Source: Desarmillaria ectypa
Taxonomy: Eukaryota > Basidiomycota > Agaricomycetes > Agaricales > Physalacriaceae
Direction of reading: 5' to 3'
Assembly: GCA_030407005.1 (NCBI GenBank)
Contig: JAUDYN010000001.1
Span: 1,860,001-1,924,000, forward strand
DNA length: 64,000 bases
Made by a program: the position numbers and the translations under genes. Positions within the stretch are counted from its first letter, which is position 1. Every line of letters begins with the position of its first letter. This document shows, in pieces, positions 10,739-23,181 of the stretch. The notes beneath the pieces were generated by a model, which was given only the letters and a program-made list of their open reading frames with translations, searched no databases and was not told the origin of the DNA.

Positions 10739-13700
10739 TCACGATTTTGCCGCGTTCTTTTTATGTTCTTTCAGCATAGCAATCCGCTGGTAAGACATCG
10801 TCAGGAAATGTGACTGATGCAAAGAACATGTTCTGACCTGCTTCCTCTCCTCTTTCCGTCGCGCCATTTCTGCTGCCCGTTCCTCCTTAGTCAGGGAGGC
10901 AGTTGTGGGAGGACTTCTATTCCGGTCGTCTATTCCTGGCGATGACGCTGGTGTGCTTGAACGGTGGACTGGCGATATGTTATTTGTCTGTTTAACTGCC
11001 GGCGACCGAGAACGAGACGTTTGGGCCTTAACATCTTCGACAGCTATATATAATACAGTTAGGATTAACCGCCGACGGAGATTGAACATACGTGTAATAC
11101 GCACGGTATGGATGGCCGTTGACACTAAGTCCGAAGCTGAGAGCTGAAGCTCGAACGGGTTTGGGCTGAACAACTTCGGGTGTTGGAGCAGTTTCAAAGG
11201 CGCCTATTGCATGAGTTAGCGACTGGACCGGATCATGGAACACGACGGCGATCTCACTCCAGTCACCATCGTCTGCATTCACGTCGATTAAATCGTCGCT
11301 ACCCCAAGGATTAGAATCCAGATGTCCATTTTCGACTTCGGCCTCTTTAGCAAGCTGATCCACAAGCGCTGCAGCGGCAGCGCTGGGAGACTTGGTGGCA
11401 CTGAGTTGAAGCCCCTTTCCCTTTGATGAAGTCGAGTTGACGGGTCTATTAAAGGTGGGAACAGCAGGGGATGACATGGTAGAATTGGCAGCAGACATTG
11501 AGGTGATGAAAAGCCCAGGACGAAGGTTGCCTATACGACTGTCCTCAGTGGGCGGTACGGAGGTCGATCGATCGATTCCTGTGCCCCCGATTGTACTTTG
11601 CATGTCTGTAGCAGCAAGCTGAGCACGAATAAGCTGCTGAAAGGGATATTCAAAGGAAGTATAACACGAACTCTTTTGCCTAGCGATGACACGGCCCATC
11701 CAGCTAATGCTCCAGCAGCCCCAGCAGCTGAGTTTACTAAGGTTGTCTCAGCAGGGACAGAAGCATTAGTGCCGAGTCTATCTCCAGGCTCAGTTAGAAC
11801 TGTTTCGGGCTGTGGTCTGTCAGCGAAGAACACCATGCAATCGTGTAACTAACCATTGTTGCTGCATAAGCCTCTAACTTTCTGATGAAAATTTCCATCG
11901 CTTTAAAAGCTTGATCCCGTACTAGTCTTCCACGTACATCAGTATCGTTGGATTCTGATGCGTACTGGCGACTTACTTTTCTTTATCCAACATTGCAGGA
12001 GACATATTCGGAATGACTTTAGTGGCTAAATCCTCAATGTCAAAACAGTCTATCGTTGCCATAAATGCCATCAATCCAGCAACTCTTGCGTGTACAAAGG
12101 GGTCCTTGAGAGCGCGTGTGAATGCAGGCACTAGAACCTTTCGCTTCGTATTGTACCCTAAAGTTGGACCAAGACGTCCAATGAGGATGCAAGTGTTTGT
12201 CCGTATCGAAGGTTCTGTATCGGTTTGCATTCGGGCGAGATGTCGTAGAAGATCGTTATTCAAAACGCGGTCACTAAGCTAGAACAAATAGAACAAATAA
12301 GAACATGTGTTAGTAGATCACAGGTCACGACACACTTTGGGAACAAGAAGTATGACAGACTTGACTGTAGCTTCTCGGATAACAGCAACTGTATCAGAAA
12401 ACCCAGTTTGCTAGCTCTGAGTAAGTACTTTCTGACGACTTCGTCGTACAATATAAATGCCTTACCAAATGAGGGAAAATTTTACTATCGACTGTCTTTT
12501 TGTCCAGCTTCTCAACATATTCCGGAAGATGATCTAATAATGCCATCCTTGTCCCACGGTCGGGACTAGTAAACAACTTGACCAGAGGTGCGAGTACTAG
12601 TGTTGGATAGTCATCTGGGGACACATTCTTGCTGAACTTCAGCACAAGGGGCAGAATGGTGGCGGCGGATGCCCCACCGAATTCCAGGGCTGAAACTAAA
12701 GAAGGCACTATTCGATGTGTGGCGAATTCTGGAGGGAACGAGGACGACGATTCATTCAGGTTTCTGGATGTTTTGAGTACAAGATCCTGATGGGTGTATA
12801 TACAACTTACCTTAGAAGAGATGCCTTCTCGATCTCACTACCTAGAGCGAAATTGTCAAGTTCCCCGCAAGCTTTGACAAGGCGATTGGTTGCAAAGAAG
12901 CCTGAATCCGCCATGCCAGCATCAAGAAATTGTTTCGGTGTCCATCGCGTTTTGCCGTTTGGATTCAATAGGTTTTTAACAACAGAAAACACAACTGTGG
13001 GAATAGCACCTCGAGATGCAGCAGTCGGAGGAGGATGGGGCGGGTTCGATGTGGGCGAGGGATGATTCGTGGGGTTAAAAACGGCGTTGACAAGCAAACC
13101 AAGGCCATATGCGTCTGCGGCAGCTGAATCCCCTCTCATCTAGACATTAGCTTCGCAGTGGAGCAAGACAATGAATCAATACTTACTGCTTCAGCGCTGA
13201 CCATCCACTCTTCTTAACTTCTGGCGGTGCCCATGTCATGGCATCTGGTAGCAATCCACCCATTGTCTGTATATAAATATAAGATATAACTCCAAGAAAT
13301 GGGTTGAAATCGTACGTATAGCACAGCGGCGCCATCATTTGGATTGCTCAAGACTTCTAGGCCGCCCAGTTTCCACTCTCCAGAAGGAGAGATGAAGACA
13401 GAAGATATCCTCACATTGCCATGCGTAGAGGAGCACGAGTCGTTGAGAAACGCCAAGGCGACCTATCGAAGTGAAATGATTGTCAATTGGAAAAACCAAG
13501 GCAACGTACGGAAATTCGGTGAAGACCCCACAGCAGCCAATCCTCCTTCTCTTGCTGTCCCTTAGTCGACCAAGATTGTAACACCGTTTGTAGTGGCCTG
13601 ACGCGTTCGGTCATGATATACATTGTTGAATCTGACTCTACAGCATCGAGAAACTTAAGCACGTCGGGATGGCGGGTGGTCCTTAGCTTCCTCAGCGCGT

Positions 13701-13960
13701 TCTTGGCAAGAGGCTCCAGATTTTTCCTCTGGGAAAAGTCGTATTCAAAGACGGATACAGGACTACTATCATCCTACAAAATAAGAAAAGCGACTGAGCA
13801 CGCTCTAAGTAGCACTACACACCCGCTTAGTACCCTCGTATAACGTGCAAATACCATCCAACGACGACACTTTCGGGCCCAAGGAGAAGGGCAGGTTGAG
13901 CCCTGACTTCTGAACCAAGGTAGAGACGGCAGCAGATCCAAGAATACGTAGGTAATCCAT
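10739..13960 (-). CDS. SCYL1: SCY1-like pseudokinase with HEAT repeats (SCYL1/Cex1 family)
   Basis: SCYL1/Cex1 proteins work at the Golgi-COPI interface and in nuclear tRNA export. The start at 13,960 begins MDYLRILGSAAVSTLVQKSG followed by FSLGPKVSSLDGI, typical of the family N-terminus. The kinase-like domain (about 12,800-13,960) lacks catalytic motifs: the VAIK lysine, HRD (here SSTHGNVRISS) and DFG (here KLGGLEV) are not conserved, so it is a pseudokinase. HEAT repeats follow (about 11,970-12,720; for example LARMQTDTEPSIRTNTCILI). The C-terminal third is low-complexity and ends in a basic coiled coil, RRKEERKQ joined to RIAMLKEHKKNAAKS across a 51-base intron. My estimate is about 900 residues. 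The gene is head-to-head with MED14 (291 bases between start codons). No frame break was seen. Confidence 0.87.
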
Positions 13961-14251
13961 CCTCCCCTACGACGGAGGCACCGCAACGAACAGTAACGGA
14001 GCCTTGATTCAATCGACGGAGAAGGTGAGTCGTGGAGGAAGACGTTCAGGGACAAAAAAGGAAGTAGCCAATTATTTAATCGGCTAAATCCGAGTTGAGT
14101 CTGGGCGACCACATGGCCATCATATTGTTCTTTGTCTTCTCATTTTCCCCTCGAACGTCGTCCACCCAACATACTGGTATTGGAGCGTTGTATGGTTCAT
14201 GAAGCGTCTTCATAGCGACCGCTAAACGATCTGGTACGGCCACGACCTCTC

Positions 14252-17200
14252 ATGGAGTCAAATATGGTCGCAGATATATCGCCACCAATCAACAACGTCA
14301 CCCCAGCCTCTAATGGTATTCACACCAACGGCAACACTGAACTGAATATCGAGGAACACGAGCGCGAGCTTCCGTTTGTCGACGATGGGCAAATACCCTT
14401 AGGTGAACTGCTTTCACGCGTCATGCAGACCATTTACTCTGAGCTATCAGAATTGGCGGAGACGTGAGTCGTCAATATCGTCACTCATGCCCAACTTTTG
14501 ACCTTCTGCAGTATGCCAAACATGTCTGATAGTGCTCGAAAACGTACCATGGCTGACTGGGTAGTGAAGACGAAGAAGCAGGTGGTTAAACTTTATGCTG
14601 TGACGAAGTGGGCACGAGATGCGGGCACGGTGCAGAAGTGCATGGCACGGTACAATCACATCTGGTCATCGCATGATGCTCAGTATACTTTTTTTTTTTA
14701 GAACATTACGGCTTTTCTCATGAATCAAAACCAGCAGTTTGCCGACGTCCTTGGGTCACTCGAAGCAATACGTGATGCAATGGCCCCTGCACGGTGAATA
14801 AGACATTTGACTGGTCATCATTTACTTATTGGTGCATGCCTTCAGTCTTCGAAATCACGATTTGTTGACCTCTCTGGATGTTCTTACAACTGGATCCTAC
14901 CGGCGCCTCCCCACCATCATTAAGGTCATTTTCATTCCACTGCCGTCACTTTTTCTGGCGCCCAACACGTCTGTTTACAGAAAAGCATAATACCGCCCCG
15001 TCCTTTAACGGACGCGGAAGTTCTGAAGACGCTCACTGATATGGAAGATGTCATGCGCTACCGACTTAGGTTAACTGAGATCATTCCCGTAGAAATGTCG
15101 CATTATCGAATATGTACGTCGTTTCATATGAGATGAGGTGGTTCCTTACATATGTATAGCCAACGGTCGGGTCTATTTTACTGCCCCAAAATTGTTTGAG
15201 ACATCTATATGTTTGCGAGGCGCCGAGAAGGATGATGGCTGGTTCTTTGTGCATGTCGAGTTTCTGATTACCGTCGGAGGGGATGCTACTGGAATCCAAG
15301 GTGCTTGATCTTTTGGTTCAACATTGTAAAATGACCCAACACCAAGGCAGAGTTCCCTCGAATACCGACGGGCATAATGAAGCGTCATCTAACGGATGAA
15401 GCCGATTCAAGACTTGCTTTCTATCTACCAATGCCAGAACAACCACCAGGCGTTGAGCTTCCTCCGCGGCCTGTACTTCCCGAGGGCATCGTTGACACGC
15501 CACTGGTCCGATTGTACAACTTTCTTCGTGAGCACATCTCTCTAGAATGTCAACAAAATATTGTTTCACAATTAATGGCAATTCGTAGAGATCATGTCTT
15601 TATCTTACCAGCTAGAAATTCTTTGGTATCAGGTTAGTTCTACATTTTGAGAAACAATCATTGCGCCTGAAGTCTATCCCATAGGCTGAAAGAATGCGTT
15701 CTCTTGGGTGGGCAGAGTTTCTGTCCGTAAATATGACTCCCGATCGGAAGACTATGACTGTGACTTATTGGAGGTAGGCATTATCTACTTAGTTTTGGAA
15801 AAGAACTCACCCGTGTGTAGGCGAAAGCCCATGCCAAGCATAGGTATACGCCATCGGGCAATCAGGATACCAGAAATAGGTGGGAAACTCATCATTGCCA
15901 TTGTTGAAGCGTGTGCATCCGTCCAGGCAGGTGGAGGACCTGAGCGCTCCTCCAAAGCGCGCGTCCTAGCTGATCTCCAACAAAAATCGAAACTGGGAGC
16001 CAAACGGCCTTCAGATGACGTTGAAGGACTGCGGTTCAAAGTAACATGGGAACCGGAGCAAGGCGCACTGGGGGTACAGATACCACCAGAAGAGTTGATT
16101 TTACACCAGGAAATGCTCGTCATAGTACGTTCCATTTCAGATAGCAACCGTTCATTGCTAATTCGTGTTTTGTAGGATGCGGATGATTTGGATTTCGAAT
16201 CTCTGTTGCTCAAGGTGATACAGAGACATGTGAACTCAATCATATGTATGATCCAGTTAAACCTACAACGTGGGCCATCCAGAGCAGTATTCGGTGCACC
16301 TGGAGTGGTGACTTTGAATGAAGAGGGTAGGTGGAGTTCTCGGGCAGTGTTCATTTCTTATCAAAAATTTGCAGATAATTCACGCGGTCTTCGCGTGAGA
16401 CTTTGCGCAGACGAGATCGTCATCATAACTATAGATCCTCGAACGGGAAGACTAAATCTTCGAGATACCGGTGATCTTGCGGCAGCAGGGCGTGGACCAC
16501 GCTTCTATGCCATATCCGAAAAAATCAACGAGAACCCATCTATGCTGATGGATGCACTGGTTCGACTGCGGCTCCAGGTGAGTGAATGGGACCTGTACTG
16601 CAAGATGCTTACGTTAACCTCGTCTTAGACGATTGTGGATCTCGCGGAGCAAATGGCTAAATATCTTGGTTTACAGAGTTTTCGGTCGAGGAACTTCCCT
16701 CCGGAAGGTAGATACTGGCGTGATTATATTTTCGATCCTTCTTACGATTAATTTGGTTGTAGAGAGACGCAAACTTGGGCCGTTGGCCCGGGGAACACTC
16801 TACATTCAACTGGAGCACTTCCCCAATCACTACCTTGTCATCGTTATTACAGATGACAACTTCCAGTACGCGCTCATTGAATCCAAGGTTCTTCGAGAAT
16901 CAATGTTTGCGAACTTGGTTATGGAAGATATTGGTTGGCTGGATTTCGACAGAATACATGGCGAAGACGTCGCTCGGCCGGATGTTGAGGTGAGGGCTGG
17001 AATGAAGAGGAAAAGGAGCGTCGACGATGGTCTTGGCGCGTCACATGCAGAGGCAGATCGCAAAGGCTTCAACTTGGATACACAAGTCTTGCGGGAGCTT
17101 TATAGCTACTGCTGCGCTCGCGTGGCTTACACCAAGGTTGAGCGCCAATTCAAATTACGGAAGATTCAGTTTACCCATGTCACTCCCTCCACTTCTGCCA

Positions 17201-18219
17201 ACCCACTCGTCACTGAACTTCAGTCTTCACTAGTTCGTTCTGTTCCATCATTATGCGTTCAATCCAAGCATATTCTCGAGGGCGCACCTGCCGCTGAAGC
17301 TGCCATGCCCAATATACGCGTTATTCCACTCAACTGGTGGTCAGACTCGGAGTCTGGCAAAGGTGCTCAGGTGGTTACTTGTGTCAAATTGAAATACGTC
17401 TACGTTTCAAAATCGGGTGAAGGCACCAGCTCGATTATTCGTCCGTCGAAACGGATAATTTACGACACCGCCGAAGCCATCGTATCTTTCCTCTCGGAAA
17501 ACGTCAACACCTGTGTGGATGAATTCCTGGAGGAGTGGGCGCGGGTGAGCAAGATGGTGGTGATTGCGCGAGAAGTAGCTCAACTGAAGGGTCGAAAAGG
17601 ATGGGAGGATGTCCGACTGCTGGATTTCGATCTTCAGACGGCGGTGTTTGCCTATAAGGGCGACTACACTGTATCGATAACGTGCGAAGATCAGCTGAAA
17701 CCGACTGGTGGGACGTTCGAGCTGCGTTTTGGTCGTATGAGCAACGTGGATGGCGGCAGAAACCCGCATTCAGAAGCGGAGCCTTTCTTGCGCACGGTTC
17801 TGCATGCGGGAAAACTTGGGCCTTCCGTGCATCAACTAGTCATGCTCCTCCGAGATACCCTTCCTGTTGTCGTAGAGCTTTCTGGGTTTACTGGTGTAGA
17901 CTCGTTTGCTAAAAGTGCAGGATGGTACCGCGTGCTATATCGATCTCATCATGCCCTCGACCTCCGGCTGATGACTGAGCGGAGGGTTGCAATACTTGAT
18001 GGGTCGCATTCGCTGTTCTCGTTGCCGTCGTCGATCACCCCTACCAGTGACGCTCAGCTAGGGCTCAAGCCGATCCCCAACTTCGCTCAGATAATTAGCG
18101 AACTTCCTGGTCCAGGTAGAAGGCTTGATGTTGGCATTGTCTGTCGGGTGGATGAAGTCGGTGGTATGGCAAGGGAAGTGCATGATCGTGTTGTCAAGCA
18201 ATTGGAGGGCTCTCGATGA
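14252..18219 (+). CDS. MED14: Mediator complex subunit 14 (Rgr1/MED14)
   Basis: MED14 is the scaffold that joins the head, middle and tail of Mediator. The start at 14,252 opens a Thr/Asn/Glu-rich leader. The conserved N-terminal domain follows: IPLGELLSRVMQTIYSELSEL, then MSDSARKRTMADWVVKTKKQ and VVKLYAVTKWARDA over an intron at about 14,465-14,510. Later exons give ALRNHDLLTSLDVLTTG-like and LPRPLTDAEVLKTL-like sequence (14,850-15,050), PTGIMKRHLTDEAD (about 15,370), and MSLSYQLEILWYQ joined to AERMRSLGWAEFLSVNM (15,585-15,760). The last exon (about 16,660-18,219) is a long unbroken frame with the C-terminal repeat domains. I estimate about 1,100 residues in a dozen or so exons with no frame break. 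It is divergent from the SCYL1-like gene. This is the second Mediator subunit in the window. Confidence 0.92.
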
Positions 18220-18433
18220 GATATATTTACTGGGCTTACCATACAATAATGTAATCTGTTTTGTACAGTAGAAATGTACAAGGTGCTACCAGACATTGAC
18301 GCGCATTGACCGGTTAAACGCTGATCAATCGTAAATTAAAATGCAAGATGCTTGGAAGTTATTACATGATGCAAATGATTAAAACAGTTCGTAGCGCAGG
18401 AACCCGACAGTTTTGAATGACTATATAGTGCAA

Positions 18434-19457
18434 TCACGTCGGGGGAAAGAAAAGATCCCAAGGTCCTTCCCGTCTTGCCGGAGCCTTGTTCTTGCTACGT
18501 GACCTTCCTTCAGGCCCCTTCCTTGGACTACTCTCGCCCTGGGCGGCTGCTACAGTCCGAACAAGAGACTTGATCGCAAAGATCTCCACAGGTCGAGTCT
18601 TCACCGGTTCGCGACAGGTAGGACAGGAGAATGCTGGCCCGCCAGATGCAGCAGTAATCTGCTTGACCAGCACAGAAAGCTGCTGAGGATCAATCTGGGG
18701 GTAGAATAGCATTTCCCGGAGATACCGAGGGAGCATGATAGGTTGGTTAGGATGATAATGTGGGTGCTGTCGTCGGTGCTTCTCAAGAGTCGTATTGAAC
18801 CAATCTCGTAGGCATGATTGACAGAAAGTGTGGCCGCATTCGGGAAGACTGATATTTCAGGTTAGATGAGGCTTCGTGGCGGCTTAAAGACAGACGTACA
18901 TATGAGGGGACCACATCTTTAATGTACATATTTCACAAGTGATGTCATCTTCTAGTTTAGAAGGATCCTATGGCTCAACGGTTGAGCTTCCGTTGTGGTT
19001 GGACGAAGGGACGCGACGCACAATTGTAGGTCGGCTGAGCGATGGCGTAGCAGCCTGTAATTTGGATATCTTCAGTGCCTCCTCAAAACATGCCGCTCGT
19101 TTCTCTGCCTCGGCCTGTGCTTGTTTAGCCTTCTCTGTCTCCTAAATAAAAGACATCAGAACGACGTGTCCTACCAGCTTGATGAAACGAAAAATGAACC
19201 TTCTTCAGTTTCTGAACTAGGGCCTCTAATTCCAACACCTTTGTAGGCTTCTTCACAGGAGGAGGAGGCTCATCATCGTCATCTGAGGAAATTACGATGA
19301 CGTCCACAGGTGCTGCAAGTGATTTCCCGTTCTTCCGACGTTTGACAGGGGGGGATGGTGCAGGAGGGTCGTCGCTGACCAGCGTAACCCCAGATCTCCC
19401 AGACTCGGGTGAGGGTGTGTTCTTGCGAGTGCTTCTTGTTGCTCTGGCCGGTGGCAT
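18434..19457 (-). CDS. RING-finger protein, probable E3 ubiquitin ligase
   Basis: The N-terminus (exon 19,457 to about 19,205) is disordered, Ser/Pro-rich and contains an acidic SSDDDDE tract of the SUMO-interaction type (VIVISSDDDDE), then a leucine-rich coiled coil that continues over the next exon (ETEKAKQAQAEAEKRAA). A C3HC4-type RING follows in two halves: DDITCEICTLKMWSPH at about 18,905-18,955, and after an intron ILPECGHTFCQSCLRDW. The last zinc ligands FSCPTCREPV (about 18,595-18,630) come after a long insert containing LPRYLREMLFYP. The C-terminus is basic. The family would transfer ubiquitin from an E2; the SIM-like tract suggests, by inference only, a link to SUMO or chromatin. 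The substrate is unknown. Confidence 0.8.
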
Positions 19458-20514
19458 TGTTGCTCGATATCAAGAAATGACGATCCGGGCTTATTGTGAT
19501 AGCTGGTTGATCAAAAAACAAGAAAAATAATGATAGCACAGTGAAGGTGGTAGAACAAACTGGGCCAACAGACAGGTGTTGTGTTGCGTAGCAAGTCGAA
19601 TTGTGAAAGAAACTTGAAGGAATCGGAAACAAACAGCAACCCTAGGCACGTGATTTTGATGCCTGCTGCGATGCCGATGGCGGGGTGGCTGTTCAACTCT
19701 TTTCTGTTTGTGACCGGAGGAGGCAAAGTCCAAGGATGAATTCTAACATATGAGACTCGACGCTTGAGAGATGTATTGTAAATTTTTTGTGGGAATTGAA
19801 ATTCATTGGAATTCGGCATGTCTTATTAGTAGCGTGTACCTCGGTTGCATAAGTGATAGCTATCAAGTCTCGACTCTCCATACAGTGCAAGTCGCGTCAG
19901 AAGACTCATTGATATTCAAAGCTATGTAATTGTTTCCACTAATGACTTGTTGGCTAGAAGAATACTGAGTGCGAATAAGTCTTGGAAACCACAGTGACAT
20001 TCTCCCACAGAATTGCGTAGTTGGAAAACGTTTGAGCAGAGAAACCGAGACGTCGAGACACGGGTTCATCGAATGGTCAAGAGTTGTTAGCGGGATAGAC
20101 CAGATGAATGATCCTAGGGACTAGCCCCACTTCGATTACCGTAAGCGCTACACCATAGCGGCCTCTAGTCGGCAACTGCACAGGTAACATGATACAAATC
20201 CGGTCTAGAATATAAAAGAATATGGAGACGAGAAGGGCTTCACGGGGTTTTAGGTTGGAGTTCATTTTGCAAAGCGAAGAATATTGGGTACCCAGCAGTG
20301 TCACTCTTGGGGGAAACATTTCGTCAAGTAGATGGATATTTAAAATTATTTTGCAGAGGATACGCAAGTTCATGGTAAAGATAAAAAGAGAACGGGCGGG
20401 TTGCGATCATCATCGCGTGGAAACCCCATGACGTGATGACGTTCATACATGCGTCACTGGGCGGCCATATAAGACTGTTCACCTGCGCACCTTTGCCTCA
20501 TTCATACCACCACC
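19458..20514. other. Intergenic, divergent promoter region
   Basis: About 1.06 kb separates the RING gene and the seven-helix membrane protein gene. A minus-strand frame at 20,077-20,373 contains one hydrophobic stretch but has no splice partners or recognisable family, and I do not call it. Promoter motifs of the downstream gene lie at 20,429-20,473. Confidence 0.4.
20429..20473 (+). promoter_or_regulatory. Paired TGACGT sites and TATA-like box
   Basis: TGACGT occurs at 20,429-20,434 and again at 20,437-20,442 in direct orientation, the core recognised by CREB/ATF-type bZIP factors. A TATA-like catataag lies at 20,466-20,473, about 42 bases before the ATG at 20,515. Function is inferred from motif and position only. 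Confidence 0.45.
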
Positions 20515-21541
20515 ATGGCTGACCACTCTTGGAAAGACGGCATCTTGCTCAAGGTCTGTTTCCTCTTTATTCCGTATATTACATCTTAACAAATCAACGA
20601 CAGATTGTCAATGTGCTCTCTTACTTCCTCTTCTTGGGCTCCAACATCTACACCATTGCTGCGCCCTCAGACATCTACTTTACGGGCAAGGAAACATACA
20701 TTACGCCGGCGCCTTGGTCTTTTTTGATCTGGTACAACATTATTTTAGTTTATAAAGTGCTTGTTGCTCATCCCACGTTAGGTCCCTCATACATCTCCTT
20801 CTCTTGGGAACCATCATCTACCAATTCTTCCCGGGAGGCAAGCAGATCATCGTCGATGGAATCTCTTGGCGCTTTCCTCTCCTCGGTGTCCTCAATGCTA
20901 TTTATGTCAACCTCTGGGCAAGCCATCATTACATCGTCGGTGGGTCTCAACATAGCGTCGTATTTCGAATACTAACCAACGTGTTTTTAGCCTTCATCTT
21001 TGCTCTCTTTGTATCCTCCGCTGTAACTCACATTTATTACATTGTCAAGAAACATCATTCACCCCAGTCGTCGGCTGACGAGGTCTTCGTCCACCTTCCA
21101 TTCTCCTTGTACCACGGATGGACCACAGTCTTGGTCATTTTGACAGCCTTTGAAGCTTTCGGTGTCAATGCGCTCGAGCACAAAGCAGGAGTTTGGACCA
21201 AAGTCTTTGTATTCCTTGGACTGTAAGCCGTTTTACTTGTGTGCTTCAAATTGTATTTATCTTTCACATCAAGGTTCTTCTTGGAGGGTACTGCCGCGAC
21301 ATATGCCTTCTCAAGCCCAGAAGGCGATCTTCCAGCATCTGTTGCTATTGCATGGTCATTGTTCGCCATTTTTGTTCACCAAACATCGTCGGGATTCGTC
21401 CATTGGTCTTCACTCGTGTTCTCGATCTTGGCCCTCATCTGGGTCGTCAAGGGTGCCGTCGGTCTGTGCGGAAGGGCTAGAAGTGGTGCTGTTAGGCTTG
21501 AAGACCCTGAGAGAGCTCCTTTAATTCCTGGAACTACCTGA
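20515..21541 (+). CDS. Multi-pass (about seven-helix) membrane protein
   Basis: The protein starts [13 protein letters not shown] at ATG 20,515, after a TATA-like box. Exons join at about 20,553/20,605 and 20,732/20,782, giving [19 protein letters not shown], then [20 protein letters not shown] across the second intron. Further hydrophobic segments follow: [82 protein letters not shown] and [19 protein letters not shown]. The C-terminus is short and hydrophilic. The order (ITPA..W.F.IW.LI, Trp-rich helices) is reminiscent of TspO/MBR-like tryptophan-rich membrane proteins, but this is a weak resemblance. Comparable hypothetical membrane proteins are common in Agaricomycetes. Ligand or transport function is unknown. 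Confidence 0.78.
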
Positions 21542-21756
21542 GTATGCCGGGTATATTCGGGGAAAATACGAGAAAATACTTGGCACGTCGTTGAAAAGAA
21601 TTCTGCATTTTTTCTTTTGGACACTCTTTATCTTCCTGTAATATACATATCCATTTTCAATGATGGTTTTATGTTGAACGGGATTGTTTTTTTGAAAAAC
21701 AGGTTTACTGAATAGTCGTACATAAACGGAGATGTAGGCTGAAATATACATGCATC

Positions 21757-22590
21757 TCATACGGACAAGGCATTGTTTTCCTTTACCGAACGTTTCGAAT
21801 GCCGCTGAGATACGGGTCTAGCTTTCTTGCTCTGGATCATACGAAACCCTTCCCACCTCAAGGCTCCATTGAAAGCCGTAATCATCAAAGGGCGTCTGCG
21901 TTCGTTGAGTGAAGAGCCCTTTCGCTTTTTATGGGCTGGGGACGGAGAAGGCGAAGGCTGAGTGTGAATCTTCAGAACCAGGCCGACTTTGACATGAGGT
22001 TGCAGCATAGAGAAACACGTTACAGGAAGCGGGGCGGAAGGTTTCCTGTCAGAAAGAGGTAGCGCTTCTGGATGCAGACCAACGACTTCTTCTGCAAGGT
22101 TCCACCAGTCTGCTTTGAGAAACTGAGCGCGCCAGACAGAAAGAGCGGGTGAATTCATGTCTTCTGTTCCATACCAGGACGAAGAAGCTTTGCGGGAGAG
22201 AAGTGGAGGTGAGCTAGCTTCGCGCGACTCGGCTTCTTTATCGAACAAGCATGTCGGAGGAGAACGAGGAAACGGCTGCAGCTCGCGACGGTGTTCGACA
22301 GGGTGTACTTGATGTAGTTTCGAGATACTCTTGTGAACCGCAAATGGATATGGATGCACGGTCTGTGACTATAAGTGAATCGCCTGGTTAGAATCACGAA
22401 AAACGGCAAAAACGCGAATGTTGTTTGCCTCTGAGTCCACCGACTTTTGTTTTCTTGTACCGCACCCGGCTAGGCGAGCGGCGCGGAGAACGAACCATGA
22501 TGTGAAGGCAATGACTGGAATGAGACACGCTAGGATGATAGCTAAGGAGATTTCTGTGTGTTGAGAGCGAGTGTAAAGAGTGGAAGACAT
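21757..22590 (-). CDS. Single-pass membrane protein of unknown function
   Basis: Exon 1 starts at ATG 22,590 and encodes a short outside segment followed by one membrane helix (ISLAIILACLIPVIAFTSWF) and a basic stop-transfer stretch. A short intron ends at about 22,373, after which the frame continues with TVHPYPFAVHKSISKLHQV into a cytosolic tail rich in Pro, Ser and basic residues to the stop at 21,757. The tail contains SVWRAQFLKADWWNLAEEVVG. The total is about 265 residues. I do not recognise the family. The intron donor is ambiguous by 9 bases (both choices keep phase 0). Confidence 0.6.
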
Positions 22591-23181
22591 AAGGATCGTG
22601 AATAGTAGTAGGAATGCAGATGGTGGTAGTAGGGAAGCAAGAGCCGCCGCGAACGAGCCAAATGTATGCCGACATCCCCGGGTAGAAAGGATACGATCGG
22701 CTGTTTGTATCGGTCCAAGCTTAAATAAGGAAGAGTAGTAACTGTCACTGGCAAGAGCTCCCTATCAAGAGAAGAGATAGACAGGATGGCATGACTGCAT
22801 CGACGTGCAAGTTCGAGGTAGAGGAAGTATACAAGTAATTCAACGTCCAATGTAATGTTCAGGCGCAATATGAAAGGCGGCCCGGGCAAAAAATGCCAAG
22901 ACCTTCAGGGGAGAATGCCAAGCACGGGCAAACCCTGGTCTTCCCTTCATCCTTGACGTCTGTCAGGGCCCGACGCACCCAGCAACGGCCTTGCAAACGG
23001 TGTCGACTAGGGGGACACAGGGCCGCCATCTTCCCAAGGTCATCCAAATACCTCACTCTTCAAGACCGCCATCTCATTTACGAACACTTCATGATTACGA
23101 TTATCTTCGCGATTTTACGATTATTTATCAATATATAACTTCCCACCCTGTCTGTAACAGCATAACTCCAACCAAAACACT
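22591..23181. other. Intergenic, divergent promoter region
   Basis: About 590 bases lie between two divergent membrane-protein genes. No coding sequence or RNA gene was recognised. A TATA-like taaataagg occurs near 22,720. Confidence 0.4.

Noticed and set aside
15785..16354. Minus-strand open frame of 189 codons
   Set aside because: It is antisense to conserved MED14 exons, whose protein sequence matches the family.
20077..20373. Minus-strand frame with one hydrophobic segment
   Set aside because: No family resemblance and no exons fit on either side; a chance frame is as likely.
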